NCBI GenBank assembly: GCA_024644505.1
Contig: JAHEHQ010000207.1
Span: forward strand, 1 to 5,311
DNA: 5,311 bases
Source: Gammaproteobacteria bacterium
GTDB lineage: Bacteria > Pseudomonadota > Gammaproteobacteria > Chromatiales > Chromatiaceae
Direction of reading: 5' to 3'
Shown: positions 1-5,311 of the stretch, in pieces
Layout: every line of letters begins with the position of its first letter
Position numbering within the stretch: position 1 is the first letter of the stretch
Made by a program: the position numbers and the translations under genes
Notes under the pieces: model-generated
The model's input: only the letters and a program-made list of their open reading frames with translations
Told to the model about the DNA's origin: nothing
Database searches by the model: none

Positions 1-786
1 ACCCCGGCATTATTTGCCGAACCTCCGATGCGGGTGGTTTCCATCAACTTGTGCAGTGACCAGCTGTTACTGTTGCTCGCCCGCCCGGAGCAGATAGCAT
101 CAGTCAGCCGCCTGTCCCTGGAACCAAACAGTTCCTACATGGCTGGCAAGGCCGCCCCGTATCCCGTCAACGATGCCAAACTTGAGCAGTTGCTGCTGCT
201 CGAACCGGATCTGATCCTGGCGGAGGGCTTTACCTCACCCTCCTTTATCAGGTTGCTGAAACACTTCGGTCTGAGGGTTGAGATTGTGCCCAACAGCTTC
301 GATCTGGAAGGTATCCGGCGCAATATCCGGTTGGTGGCCGGGCTGCTCGGCAACCAGGCAAAGGGCGAGAAACTTATCTCCGAGATGGATCTGCGAATCC
401 AACAGATTGCGGACCGTCTGCCTCCCGCTCGTCCCAAAGCCGTTTTCTACCAGCCCAGGGGTTATACCAGCGGTCGGGATACGCTTCAGGACACGGCACT
501 GAGTCATGCAGGATGGCGCAACCTGTCCAGGGAACTGGGGGTCAACGGCTACGGGAACATCGAACTGGAGTCCCTGCTCGCAGCCGTGCCCGATCGGCTG
601 TTTACTTCCGCCTATGCACCGGGGACATATTCGGTGGCCCAGCGTCGACTCAGTCATCCTGCCCTGAACCGGATAACCGGGGGCAGGCCAATGATCGAGA
701 TACCCTACAGATACTGGATCTGCGGCGGACCCATGATCGCTGATGCCATAGAGATCCTGGCCGACAGTCGTCCCCCCTACCCCTGA
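1..786 (+). CDS. btuF: Periplasmic corrinoid-binding protein of an ABC importer, BtuF-like (5' partial)
   Basis: Substrate-binding component of the importer encoded by the next two genes; it should capture a corrinoid (B12, cobinamide) in the periplasm and deliver it to the permease. The frame is open to base 1 and reads TPALFAEPP before the first Met at 28, which looks like the end of a secretion signal with cleavage near ALFA/EPP. The true start therefore lies upstream of the window, and the Met at 28 is internal. Counting from that Met, family hallmarks are RVVSINLCSDQ (2-12), the LEQLLLLEPDLILAEG helix-strand unit (52-67), the YQPRGYTSG strand (141-149) and a C-terminal YWICGGP (229-235). 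These fit the TroA/BtuF-like helical-backbone fold with two lobes. The stop at 784-786 is one base before the permease ATG, so the genes are translationally coupled. Siderophore or heme binding cannot be excluded from sequence alone; the cob genes alongside favour corrinoid. Confidence 0.85.
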   Translation, partial: TPALFAEPPMRVVSINLCSDQLLLLLARPEQIASVSRLSLEPNSSYMAGKAAPYPVNDAKLEQLLLLEPDLILAEGFTSPSFIRLLKHFGLRVEIVPNSFDLEGIRRNIRLVAGLLGNQAKGEKLISEMDLRIQQIADRLPPARPKAVFYQPRGYTSGRDTLQDTALSHAGWRNLSRELGVNGYGNIELESLLAAVPDRLFTSAYAPGTYSVAQRRLSHPALNRITGGRPMIEIPYRYWICGGPMIADAIEILADSRPPYP

Positions 787-787
787 C

Positions 788-1786
788 ATGGATACACGCG
801 GGCAACTGAGACTCAATCTGATCCTAGGGTGCGTACTGGCCGGCCTGTTTCTGCTCTCGCTGTTCGTGGGATCGAACCCCGTGCCCGTGATGCAGGCCGT
901 AGTGGATTCCATCAACCGGGACCCTTCGATTATCTCGTTGATCCTCACGGAGGTACGCCTGCCGCGGGCGCTTATAGCCTTGATCACCGGGGCAACTCTG
1001 GGCGTTTGCGGCGCGGCCATGCAGGGACTGTTGCGTAACCCCCTGGCAAGCCCCGGGCTTATCGGCAGCGCCAGCGGTGCCGCCCTGGGGACTGTTATCG
1101 TGCTGTATTCCGGCTGGAGCGCCGTCTTCTGGCTGGCACTGCCGTTCGGCGGCATGCTCGGTTCACTGCTGGCCACCCTGATGGTGTACCTGCTTGCCGG
1201 CCGGGACAGCGGCAGCACCACGCTCATCCTGGCCGGAGTGGCCATCAATACCCTGTCACTTTCCCTCATCTCACTGCTCCTGAACCTCGCACCCAGCCCC
1301 TACGCGGTAAAAGAGATGGTGCTCTGGATGCTGGGCTCCATCGCCCACGGAAGCATGAATGATTTCTGGGTCATGCTGCCCGGTACCCTGCTGGGCTGGT
1401 TTCTGCTCACGGGCACCGGGCGGGCGCTGGATGCCCTAACCCTCGGTGAGGATACGGCCACCACCATGGGCATTCATCTGCCCCGCCTGCGCTGGCGCAT
1501 ATTTCTGGCAACCGCCATCGCGTTGGGTTCCGCCGTTTCGGTTACCGGTGCCATCGGTTTCGTGGGCCTGGTGGTCCCTCACCTGCTGCGTCCCCTGGTC
1601 GGTTTCCAGCCGGGCCGGCTGTTAACCGCCAGCGCCATCGGCGGGGCCATTCTGCTGCTGGCCGCCGACATTGCGGTGCGGCTGTTTCCCGCGGGCACGG
1701 AAATCAAAGTGGGGGTTCTCACCTCTCTGGTAGGCGCACCGTTCTTTCTGCATCTGATCCTCAAAAGCCGACGCTGGCAGCCATGA
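788..1786 (+). CDS. btuC: FecCD/BtuC-family ABC importer permease, probably for corrinoids
   Basis: Inner-membrane channel subunit (332 aa, normal for the family), expected to work as a homodimer with two copies of the ATPase encoded next. It is very hydrophobic, with about ten membrane segments likely. Family signatures are RLPRALIALITGATLGVCG (57-75) running into the AAMQGLLRNPLASPGLIG block (76-93), the cytoplasmic coupling-loop region LGEDTATTMGI (219-229) that contacts the ATPase, GAIGFVGLVVPHLLR (254-268), and PAGTEIKVGVLTSLVGAPFF (301-320) near the C-terminus. The ATG at 788 follows the upstream stop by one base and has no clear Shine-Dalgarno sequence, so reinitiation is the likely mode of translation. 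The gene ends in an ATGA overlap with the ATPase. The family also transports ferric siderophores and heme; assignment to B12 rests on the adjacent cobalamin genes and is an inference. Confidence 0.9.
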   Translation: MDTRGQLRLNLILGCVLAGLFLLSLFVGSNPVPVMQAVVDSINRDPSIISLILTEVRLPRALIALITGATLGVCGAAMQGLLRNPLASPGLIGSASGAALGTVIVLYSGWSAVFWLALPFGGMLGSLLATLMVYLLAGRDSGSTTLILAGVAINTLSLSLISLLLNLAPSPYAVKEMVLWMLGSIAHGSMNDFWVMLPGTLLGWFLLTGTGRALDALTLGEDTATTMGIHLPRLRWRIFLATAIALGSAVSVTGAIGFVGLVVPHLLRPLVGFQPGRLLTASAIGGAILLLAADIAVRLFPAGTEIKVGVLTSLVGAPFFLHLILKSRRWQP

Positions 1787-2577
1787 GACTCGAAGCCAAA
1801 GATCTTCATCAGCAATTGGGTGGTCAAGCCATTCTCAAGGGTGTCTCAATTGAAGTGCGGGAAGGAGAGATGCTGGGTCTGATCGGCCCGAACGGTGCAG
1901 GCAAGACCACCCTGCTGCGGCTTATCGCGGGAATACTCACACCACCCAGGGAAAAACTGCTGGCAGACGGACAACCCCTGGCAAACCTGTCTCAATCCGA
2001 ACGAGGTCGAAAGATTGCCTATCTGACCCAGGAGGGCACCGCCCACTGGCCCGTCAGCGTGGAGCGCATCGTCGCATTGGGTCGTTTGCCCCATCTGGGT
2101 ACCTGGCAGAAGCCCGGAGAGGAAGACGATCGTGTCATACAACGGGTACTCGATCAGACAGGATTATCCGGATTAACTGATCGCTCCTTCCCCACTCTTT
2201 CGGGGGGTGAAAAAGCCCGTGTGCTTTTGGCACGGGCCCTGACTGTGGAACCAGAGGTCCTGCTGGCCGACGAACCCGTGGCGGCGCTCGACCCCTCTCA
2301 CCAGCTGGAGATGATGGACCTTTTGAAAATGCACTGCGGACAGGGCGGCTCCGTCGTGGTGGTTTTGCACGACCTGCGACTCGCCGCCCACTATTGCGAC
2401 CGGCTGCAATTGCTCCTTGATGGGAAAACCCTGGCCACCGGCGATCCCAAATCCGTTCTCACCCCGGATAACCTCGAAAAAGCCTACGGCATCAGAATAC
2501 GGGAAGACAAGACATCGGCGGTGGAAGCCTTCGAGATGACCTGGGAACTGGGCGGTTCACAGCGACCCGACCAGTGA
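1783..2577 (+). CDS. btuD: ABC transporter ATPase, BtuD/FecE-type, probably for corrinoid import
   Basis: Cytoplasmic ATP-hydrolysing subunit (264 aa) that powers the preceding permease. All nucleotide-binding motifs are present and intact: Walker A GPNGAGKTT (35-43), Q-loop glutamine at Q83 in LTQEG, ABC signature LSGGE (139-143), Walker B VLLADEP (159-165) with catalytic E164, D-loop AALD (167-170) and the switch histidine H196 in VVLHD. The ADEPVAALDP wording and the length are typical of ATPases of the iron/B12 importer class. The start codon overlaps the permease stop (ATGA, 1783-1786), so translation is coupled and the two subunits should be made in matched amounts. It is the last gene of the rightward operon; the next gene is on the other strand, with stops 32 bases apart. 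Corrinoid specificity is inferred from context, since the ATPase itself does not determine substrate. Confidence 0.92.
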   Translation: MRLEAKDLHQQLGGQAILKGVSIEVREGEMLGLIGPNGAGKTTLLRLIAGILTPPREKLLADGQPLANLSQSERGRKIAYLTQEGTAHWPVSVERIVALGRLPHLGTWQKPGEEDDRVIQRVLDQTGLSGLTDRSFPTLSGGEKARVLLARALTVEPEVLLADEPVAALDPSHQLEMMDLLKMHCGQGGSVVVVLHDLRLAAHYCDRLQLLLDGKTLATGDPKSVLTPDNLEKAYGIRIREDKTSAVEAFEMTWELGGSQRPDQ

Positions 2578-2609
2578 CTGGTGGCTGGTACCTGGCGCCC
2601 AGTGCCAAA
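2578..2609. other. Convergent junction between btuD and cobS stop codons
   Basis: This 32-base gap is the only non-coding DNA longer than a few bases in the window. It contains GGTACC and GGCGCC palindromes and a 5-bp inverted repeat, ACTGG at 2577-2581 against CCAGT at 2599-2603, whose interior pairs poorly. Neither side is followed by a run of T, so it is not a convincing intrinsic terminator for either operon. Termination may be Rho-dependent or the transcripts may overlap; that is inference. Confidence 0.4.
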
Positions 2610-3359
2610 TCAGTTTACGAGCAACACCAGAAAAACTAACGCCACCGCCTCCAACAATTCACAAACCGCCCCGGCTGCATCGCCGGTGATACCACCCAGG
2701 CGATTGTTCAGGGCCTGTCGCAGTAACAGGAAGAAACCGGTAATCAGCAACAGGATCAGGAGTCCCACCCAGCCCCAGAACAACGGTAATAACAGTGCCG
2801 ATGCGGCCAGTACCCGACCGGCACGATCCCGGGGCAGATGGTTCGCCAGCACTTCTCCGATACCTCCGGGCCTGGCATAAGGCAGATAACAGAGTGCTGC
2901 CACCAACCCCGCCCGACCGATCACCGGCACCAGCAACAGCGCGGACCATACTCCGCGTCCGACCAATACATCCAGGGCCGCAAACTTCACCAGAAGCAGC
3001 AGCGTCACTAAGACCACGGCCACCGGGCCGCTGCGGCTGTCTTTCATGATCTCCAGGGTCCGCTCCCGGTCCCCGTGGCCACCGACCCACCCGTCGGCCA
3101 GATCTGCCAGGCCGTCTATATGCAGCGCCCCGGTAACCCCAACCCACAGTGTCAGGATCAGGGCCGCCCGCAGAATGCCCGCATCTCCTCCCATTGAATA
3201 GAACAGGACACACAGCAGTCCCCCGATAAGCGCACCGACGAGGGGATAGTAAAGCACCGACCGACCCTGGGTTTCGGCCTCGGCCAGAACAGCGGACGAA
3301 GGGACGGGTATACGGGTGAGAAACTGAACCGCGACAGCCAACTCACGGGTAAATTTCAT
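2610..3359 (-). CDS. cobS: Adenosylcobinamide-GDP ribazoletransferase (cobalamin synthase)
   Basis: Inner-membrane enzyme (249 aa) joining adenosylcobinamide-GDP with alpha-ribazole or its 5'-phosphate, releasing GMP and giving adenosylcobalamin or its phosphate, the step that completes the nucleotide loop. Signatures in order: FLTRIPVP (13-20) near the N-terminus, ALHIDGLADLADGW (78-91) with the acidic residues expected to hold Mg2+, MKDSRSG (105-111), and GGITGDAAGA (222-231) near the C-terminus. Hydrophobic stretches around 37-55, 63-79, 112-130, 136-156, 183-212 and 236-248 fit a polytopic membrane protein. The ATG directly abuts the cobC stop (TGA-ATG) with only a weak GGGA-type Shine-Dalgarno sequence in the cobC tail, so it is probably translated by coupling. 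It is the last gene of the leftward operon, facing btuD. Length and motifs are normal and nothing appears broken. Confidence 0.96.
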   Translation of the reverse strand: MKFTRELAVAVQFLTRIPVPSSAVLAEAETQGRSVLYYPLVGALIGGLLCVLFYSMGGDAGILRAALILTLWVGVTGALHIDGLADLADGWVGGHGDRERTLEIMKDSRSGPVAVVLVTLLLLVKFAALDVLVGRGVWSALLLVPVIGRAGLVAALCYLPYARPGGIGEVLANHLPRDRAGRVLAASALLLPLFWGWVGLLILLLITGFFLLLRQALNNRLGGITGDAAGAVCELLEAVALVFLVLLVN

Positions 3360-3956
3360 TCACAGTTTCCCGCAGTGAAAGACGAGCCTGGCGATTCCCT
3401 CCTGAACCTGGATCCGGCTCACAGCGGCATAGGGCACCTCCATCCTGAACATATTGGCCGGCGGCATACCCAGTACATGGGCCACCAGCATACGGATCAC
3501 GCCGCCGTGACAGACCACGAGCACATGCCTGCCACTGTGCTTATCCATAACGGATCTCAGCGCCGCCACAACCCGTTCCTCAAACTGACCAAACGGCTCG
3601 CCGCCCGGTGGTGGATGGGCCGCAGGATCCGACCAGAAGTTGTTCACCGCCTCCGGCACGCTTTCATAAAGCTCAACCGGATCGGCACCCTCCCAGTCCC
3701 CAAAGCCGATCTCCCGGAGGCGGCTCTCCTCATGCACCGAGAGTTCGAGACGCTCGCCCAGTTTTCTTGCAAAGGCAGAGCAGCGGCTCAGGGGTGAGGA
3801 AACGATCTCATGCCAGGGGTTAGCCTGACCCACCGCCGACCACATCTGGGACCAGCCGGTATCGCTCAGGGGATCGTCCCTGGAACCGCGAATCCTGACC
3901 CCTCCCTCCGGTTCACCGTGGCGTATGAGATCGATTACTGTAGTGTCTTCCGACAT
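3360..3956 (-). CDS. cobC: Alpha-ribazole phosphatase, histidine phosphatase family
   Basis: Cytoplasmic phosphatase (198 aa) expected to remove the 5'-phosphate from alpha-ribazole phosphate or adenosylcobalamin phosphate in the nucleotide-loop pathway. The histidine phosphatase (phosphoglycerate-mutase-like) active site is complete: LIRHGEPEGG (10-19) with nucleophile H13 and R12, SSPLSRC (53-59) with the second phosphate-binding arginine R58, LREIGFGDWEG (80-90) with probable acid E82, and VVCHGGVIR (147-155) with the second histidine H150. The family is broad and the fold alone does not fix the substrate; position between cobT and cobS is what supports CobC. The start is backed by a strong GGAGGG sequence at 3964-3969, seven bases before the ATG. 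It follows cobT by three bases and abuts cobS. Confidence 0.9.
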   Translation of the reverse strand: MSEDTTVIDLIRHGEPEGGVRIRGSRDDPLSDTGWSQMWSAVGQANPWHEIVSSPLSRCSAFARKLGERLELSVHEESRLREIGFGDWEGADPVELYESVPEAVNNFWSDPAAHPPPGGEPFGQFEERVVAALRSVMDKHSGRHVLVVCHGGVIRMLVAHVLGMPPANMFRMEVPYAAVSRIQVQEGIARLVFHCGKL

Positions 3957-3959
3957 ATC

Positions 3960-5009
3960 TCAACCCTCCGAGATGCCGGCCTCGGCAAAGGTGGCCATTT
4001 CGTTGTGCAGCGAACAGGCCAATCTCAGCAAGGGTACCGCAGCGGCAGCTCCGCTGCCTTCACCAAGCCGCAGGGAAAGATCGAGCAAGGGTCTGGACTT
4101 CAGGGCCTTCAGCATCTCTCCATGCCCCGGCTCCGAAGATTGATGGGAGAACAACAACCAGGATCCAACCGACTGATCGTGCCTCACTGCAACCAGTGCA
4201 GCGGCGGTGGTGATAAATCCATCGACCAGTACCGGCAGGCCCAATTGGGCCGCCCGGATAAAGGCACCGGTAAGGGCAGCGATCTCAAACCCCCCGAGAC
4301 AGCGCAGCACTTCAAGCGGTCGACCACCCGCTCCCATACACCTGTCCAGGGCATCCTTGATCACTGTTGCCTTGTGCATGACACCCGCAGGATTCAGGCC
4401 GGTCCCCGGGCCGGCAAGGGTCTTGGGATCAGCCGACAGCAGGGCACAGGCCAAAGCAGTCGCGGAGGTCGTGTTCGCAATACCCATATCGCCCCCGATG
4501 AACAGATCACACCCGGCCTGCGAGGCGCGTTCCGCGGCCTCCCTCCCCGCCTGGAGTGCTCGCTCCAGCTGGGCCTCGCTCATGGCATCCTGTGTGCGGA
4601 TGTTGGCGGTGCCCTTCCCGACCCGATGATTGCGCACTCCCGGACGATCCGTGCCACCGGCCGCGGTTCCCACATCGACGATTTCCAGACTCGCGCCCAT
4701 GGACCGGCTCATCACGCTGATGGCGGCTCCGCCCCTGACGAAGTTATCCAGCATCTGAGAAGTCACTTCCTGGGGAAAAGCGGAAACGCCCTCCAGGGCT
4801 ACCCCGTGGTCTGCCGCAAAGACAGTCACATGAACCCGGTCTGCGGCCGGCCGCTCCCGGCCCTGGAGTGCTGACAGCCGCACCGCCACCTCCTCCAGGC
4901 GACCCAGGGATCCGGGGGGCTTGGTAAGCTGCGCCTGGTGTTCGAGGGCCCTTTCAGCCCATTTCGGATCCACGGATCTGATGCTGTCCGAAAGCCAGGC
5001 TGGGGTCAC
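3960..5009 (-). CDS. cobT: Nicotinate-nucleotide--dimethylbenzimidazole phosphoribosyltransferase
   Basis: Cytoplasmic enzyme (349 aa, close to the usual 350 or so) that transfers the ribose phosphate of nicotinate mononucleotide to the lower-ligand base, normally 5,6-dimethylbenzimidazole, giving alpha-ribazole phosphate. Motifs in order: LTKPPGSLGRLE (28-39), FAADHGVALEGVSAFPQEVT (64-83), GGDMGIANTTSATAL (172-186), LGGFEIAALTGA (238-249), PVLVDGFITTAAAL (259-272), FSHQSSEPGHG (287-297) and LRLGEGSGAA (313-322). The last holds E317, which matches in number and setting the catalytic base of Salmonella CobT. The aspartate at 174 stands where Salmonella has glutamate. I chose the GTG at 5009-5007: it overlaps the cobU stop as GTGA, has an AAGGGTGA-like ribosome site just upstream, and places the PPGSLGRLE motif at the usual distance from the N-terminus. 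Confidence 0.96.
   Translation of the reverse strand: MTPAWLSDSIRSVDPKWAERALEHQAQLTKPPGSLGRLEEVAVRLSALQGRERPAADRVHVTVFAADHGVALEGVSAFPQEVTSQMLDNFVRGGAAISVMSRSMGASLEIVDVGTAAGGTDRPGVRNHRVGKGTANIRTQDAMSEAQLERALQAGREAAERASQAGCDLFIGGDMGIANTTSATALACALLSADPKTLAGPGTGLNPAGVMHKATVIKDALDRCMGAGGRPLEVLRCLGGFEIAALTGAFIRAAQLGLPVLVDGFITTAAALVAVRHDQSVGSWLLFSHQSSEPGHGEMLKALKSRPLLDLSLRLGEGSGAAAAVPLLRLACSLHNEMATFAEAGISEG
3964..3969 (-). promoter_or_regulatory. Ribosome binding site of cobC, inside the end of cobT
   Basis: On the minus strand the sequence reads GGAGGG followed by seven bases and the cobC ATG at 3956. It is the best Shine-Dalgarno match I saw at any junction in the window and fixes the cobC start. 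It also encodes the last residues of CobT (Glu-Gly before the stop). Confidence 0.75.
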
Positions 5010-5311
5010 AATCGTTCACCCTTCAATACTTGGGGAATCCCCGCCACCGTCAGTATCACCCGATCACATCCGGCCGCCAGGGATTGATTCAAACGTCCGG
5101 CTTCGTCCTGAAATCTGCGGGACAGTTCTCCCATCGGGACGATCCCCATTCCCACCTCGTTACTGACGATGATAAGTCTGCCGGACAGCTTTGGGAACAG
5201 TTCGAGTAATGCCCCGCGCTGTTCATCGAAATGTTCCCCGGAATCCATCAGCATGAGATTGGACAGCCACAGGGTAATACACTCCACCAGTACACATCGC
5301 CCGGGGGCGGC
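5006..5311 (-). CDS. cobU: Adenosylcobinamide kinase / adenosylcobinamide-phosphate guanylyltransferase, C-terminal part (5' partial)
   Basis: Bifunctional enzyme that phosphorylates adenosylcobinamide and then adds GMP to give adenosylcobinamide-GDP, the activated substrate of CobS. Only the last 101 codons are in the window; the frame runs open off the edge at 5311, so the N-terminal P-loop and the guanylylated histidine are outside rather than lost. Visible CobU features, counted from the edge: RCVLVECITLWLSNL (5-19), equivalent to the LLECIT region of Salmonella CobU; SNEVGMGIVP (50-59), the family's most recognisable motif; EAGRLNQSLAA (70-80); and the C-terminal VAGIP (89-93). A GTG at 5287-5285 lies inside the conserved strand and is not the real start. 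The stop overlaps the cobT start by four bases (GTGA), so it is the upstream gene of the same operon. Confidence 0.95.
   Translation of the reverse strand, partial: AAPGRCVLVECITLWLSNLMLMDSGEHFDEQRGALLELFPKLSGRLIIVSNEVGMGIVPMGELSRRFQDEAGRLNQSLAAGCDRVILTVAGIPQVLKGERL
5016..5023 (-). promoter_or_regulatory. Ribosome binding site supporting the GTG start of cobT
   Basis: The minus strand reads AAGGGTGA, then six bases, then GTG at 5009. This is a moderate match to the anti-Shine-Dalgarno complement at workable spacing and lies inside the end of cobU. Together with the GTGA overlap it favours this GTG as the cobT start. Confidence 0.6.

Noticed and set aside
235..1269. Long open frame (344 codons) on the minus strand opposite btuF and btuC
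   Set aside because: It is wholly antisense to two well-supported genes across their junction, its translation has no recognisable domain, and such frames are common opposite GC-rich genes.
2577..2603. Hairpin ACTGG...CCAGT as a bidirectional intrinsic terminator
   Set aside because: The stem is only five contiguous pairs with an imperfect interior, and neither flank has a T-tract; kept only as a description of the junction.
2581..2880. Open frame of 99 codons just after btuD on the plus strand, possibly an extra operon gene
   Set aside because: It lies almost entirely antisense to the conserved C-terminal third of CobS, and its Arg/Pro/Asn-rich translation looks like a shadow.
4396..4425. 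GC-rich near-palindrome around GGTCCCCGGGCCGG in cobT
   Set aside because: It falls within codons for the conserved GPGTGLN segment of CobT and is explained by GC-rich codon choice.
3810..4874. Long open frame (354 codons) on the plus strand opposite cobT and the start of cobC
   Set aside because: cobT and cobC have complete family motifs on the other strand; the antisense product is low-complexity, rich in Gly, Arg, Ser and His, and resembles no family I know.
5285..5287. GTG as the start of a short 93-codon gene
   Set aside because: The frame continues upstream with conserved CobU residues (RCVL before VECIT), so this is an internal codon of a gene cut by the window edge.
1..5311. Cobalamin riboswitch
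   Set aside because: Both operons begin outside the window and there is no leader region within it; no B12-box-like element was seen in the only spacer.

Overview
The window is a compact, GC-rich stretch of proteobacterial chromosome. It holds seven genes of vitamin B12 (cobalamin) uptake and late assembly and almost no non-coding DNA. Protein style and gene order (a BtuF-like, FecCD-type and BtuD-like transporter beside cobU-cobT-cobC-cobS) suggest a gammaproteobacterium. That placement is by family resemblance only; no rRNA or other phylogenetic marker is present.

Left half (1-2577, + strand): three tightly coupled genes encode a periplasmic binding protein (5' end outside the window), a polytopic FecCD/BtuC-type permease and an ABC ATPase. 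Junctions are TGA-C-ATG and an ATGA overlap, so this is one operon and almost certainly one importer. The family also contains iron-siderophore and heme importers. Corrinoid is the preferred substrate because of the neighbouring cob genes.

Right half (2610-5311, - strand, transcribed right to left): cobU (5' end outside the window), cobT, cobC and cobS. These are the nucleotide-loop assembly genes. CobU activates adenosylcobinamide (phosphate) to adenosylcobinamide-GDP. CobT makes alpha-ribazole phosphate from a lower-ligand base and nicotinate mononucleotide. CobS joins the two halves, and CobC removes the phosphate. Junctions are a GTGA overlap, a 3-base gap and a directly abutting TGA-ATG, again one operon.

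The two operons converge, with only 32 bases between the btuD and cobS stop codons. Together they describe corrinoid import followed by completion to cobalamin, i.e. salvage or the last steps of synthesis. No corrin-ring genes are visible here, but the window is too short to say whether the organism lacks them. Both promoters and any cobalamin riboswitch would lie outside the window. I see no RNA genes, mobile elements, CRISPR arrays or previously undescribed system. The points worth a second look are the start of the binding protein, the unbroken shared frame of cobT-cobC-cobS, the CobT base-pocket residues and the terminator-poor convergent junction.
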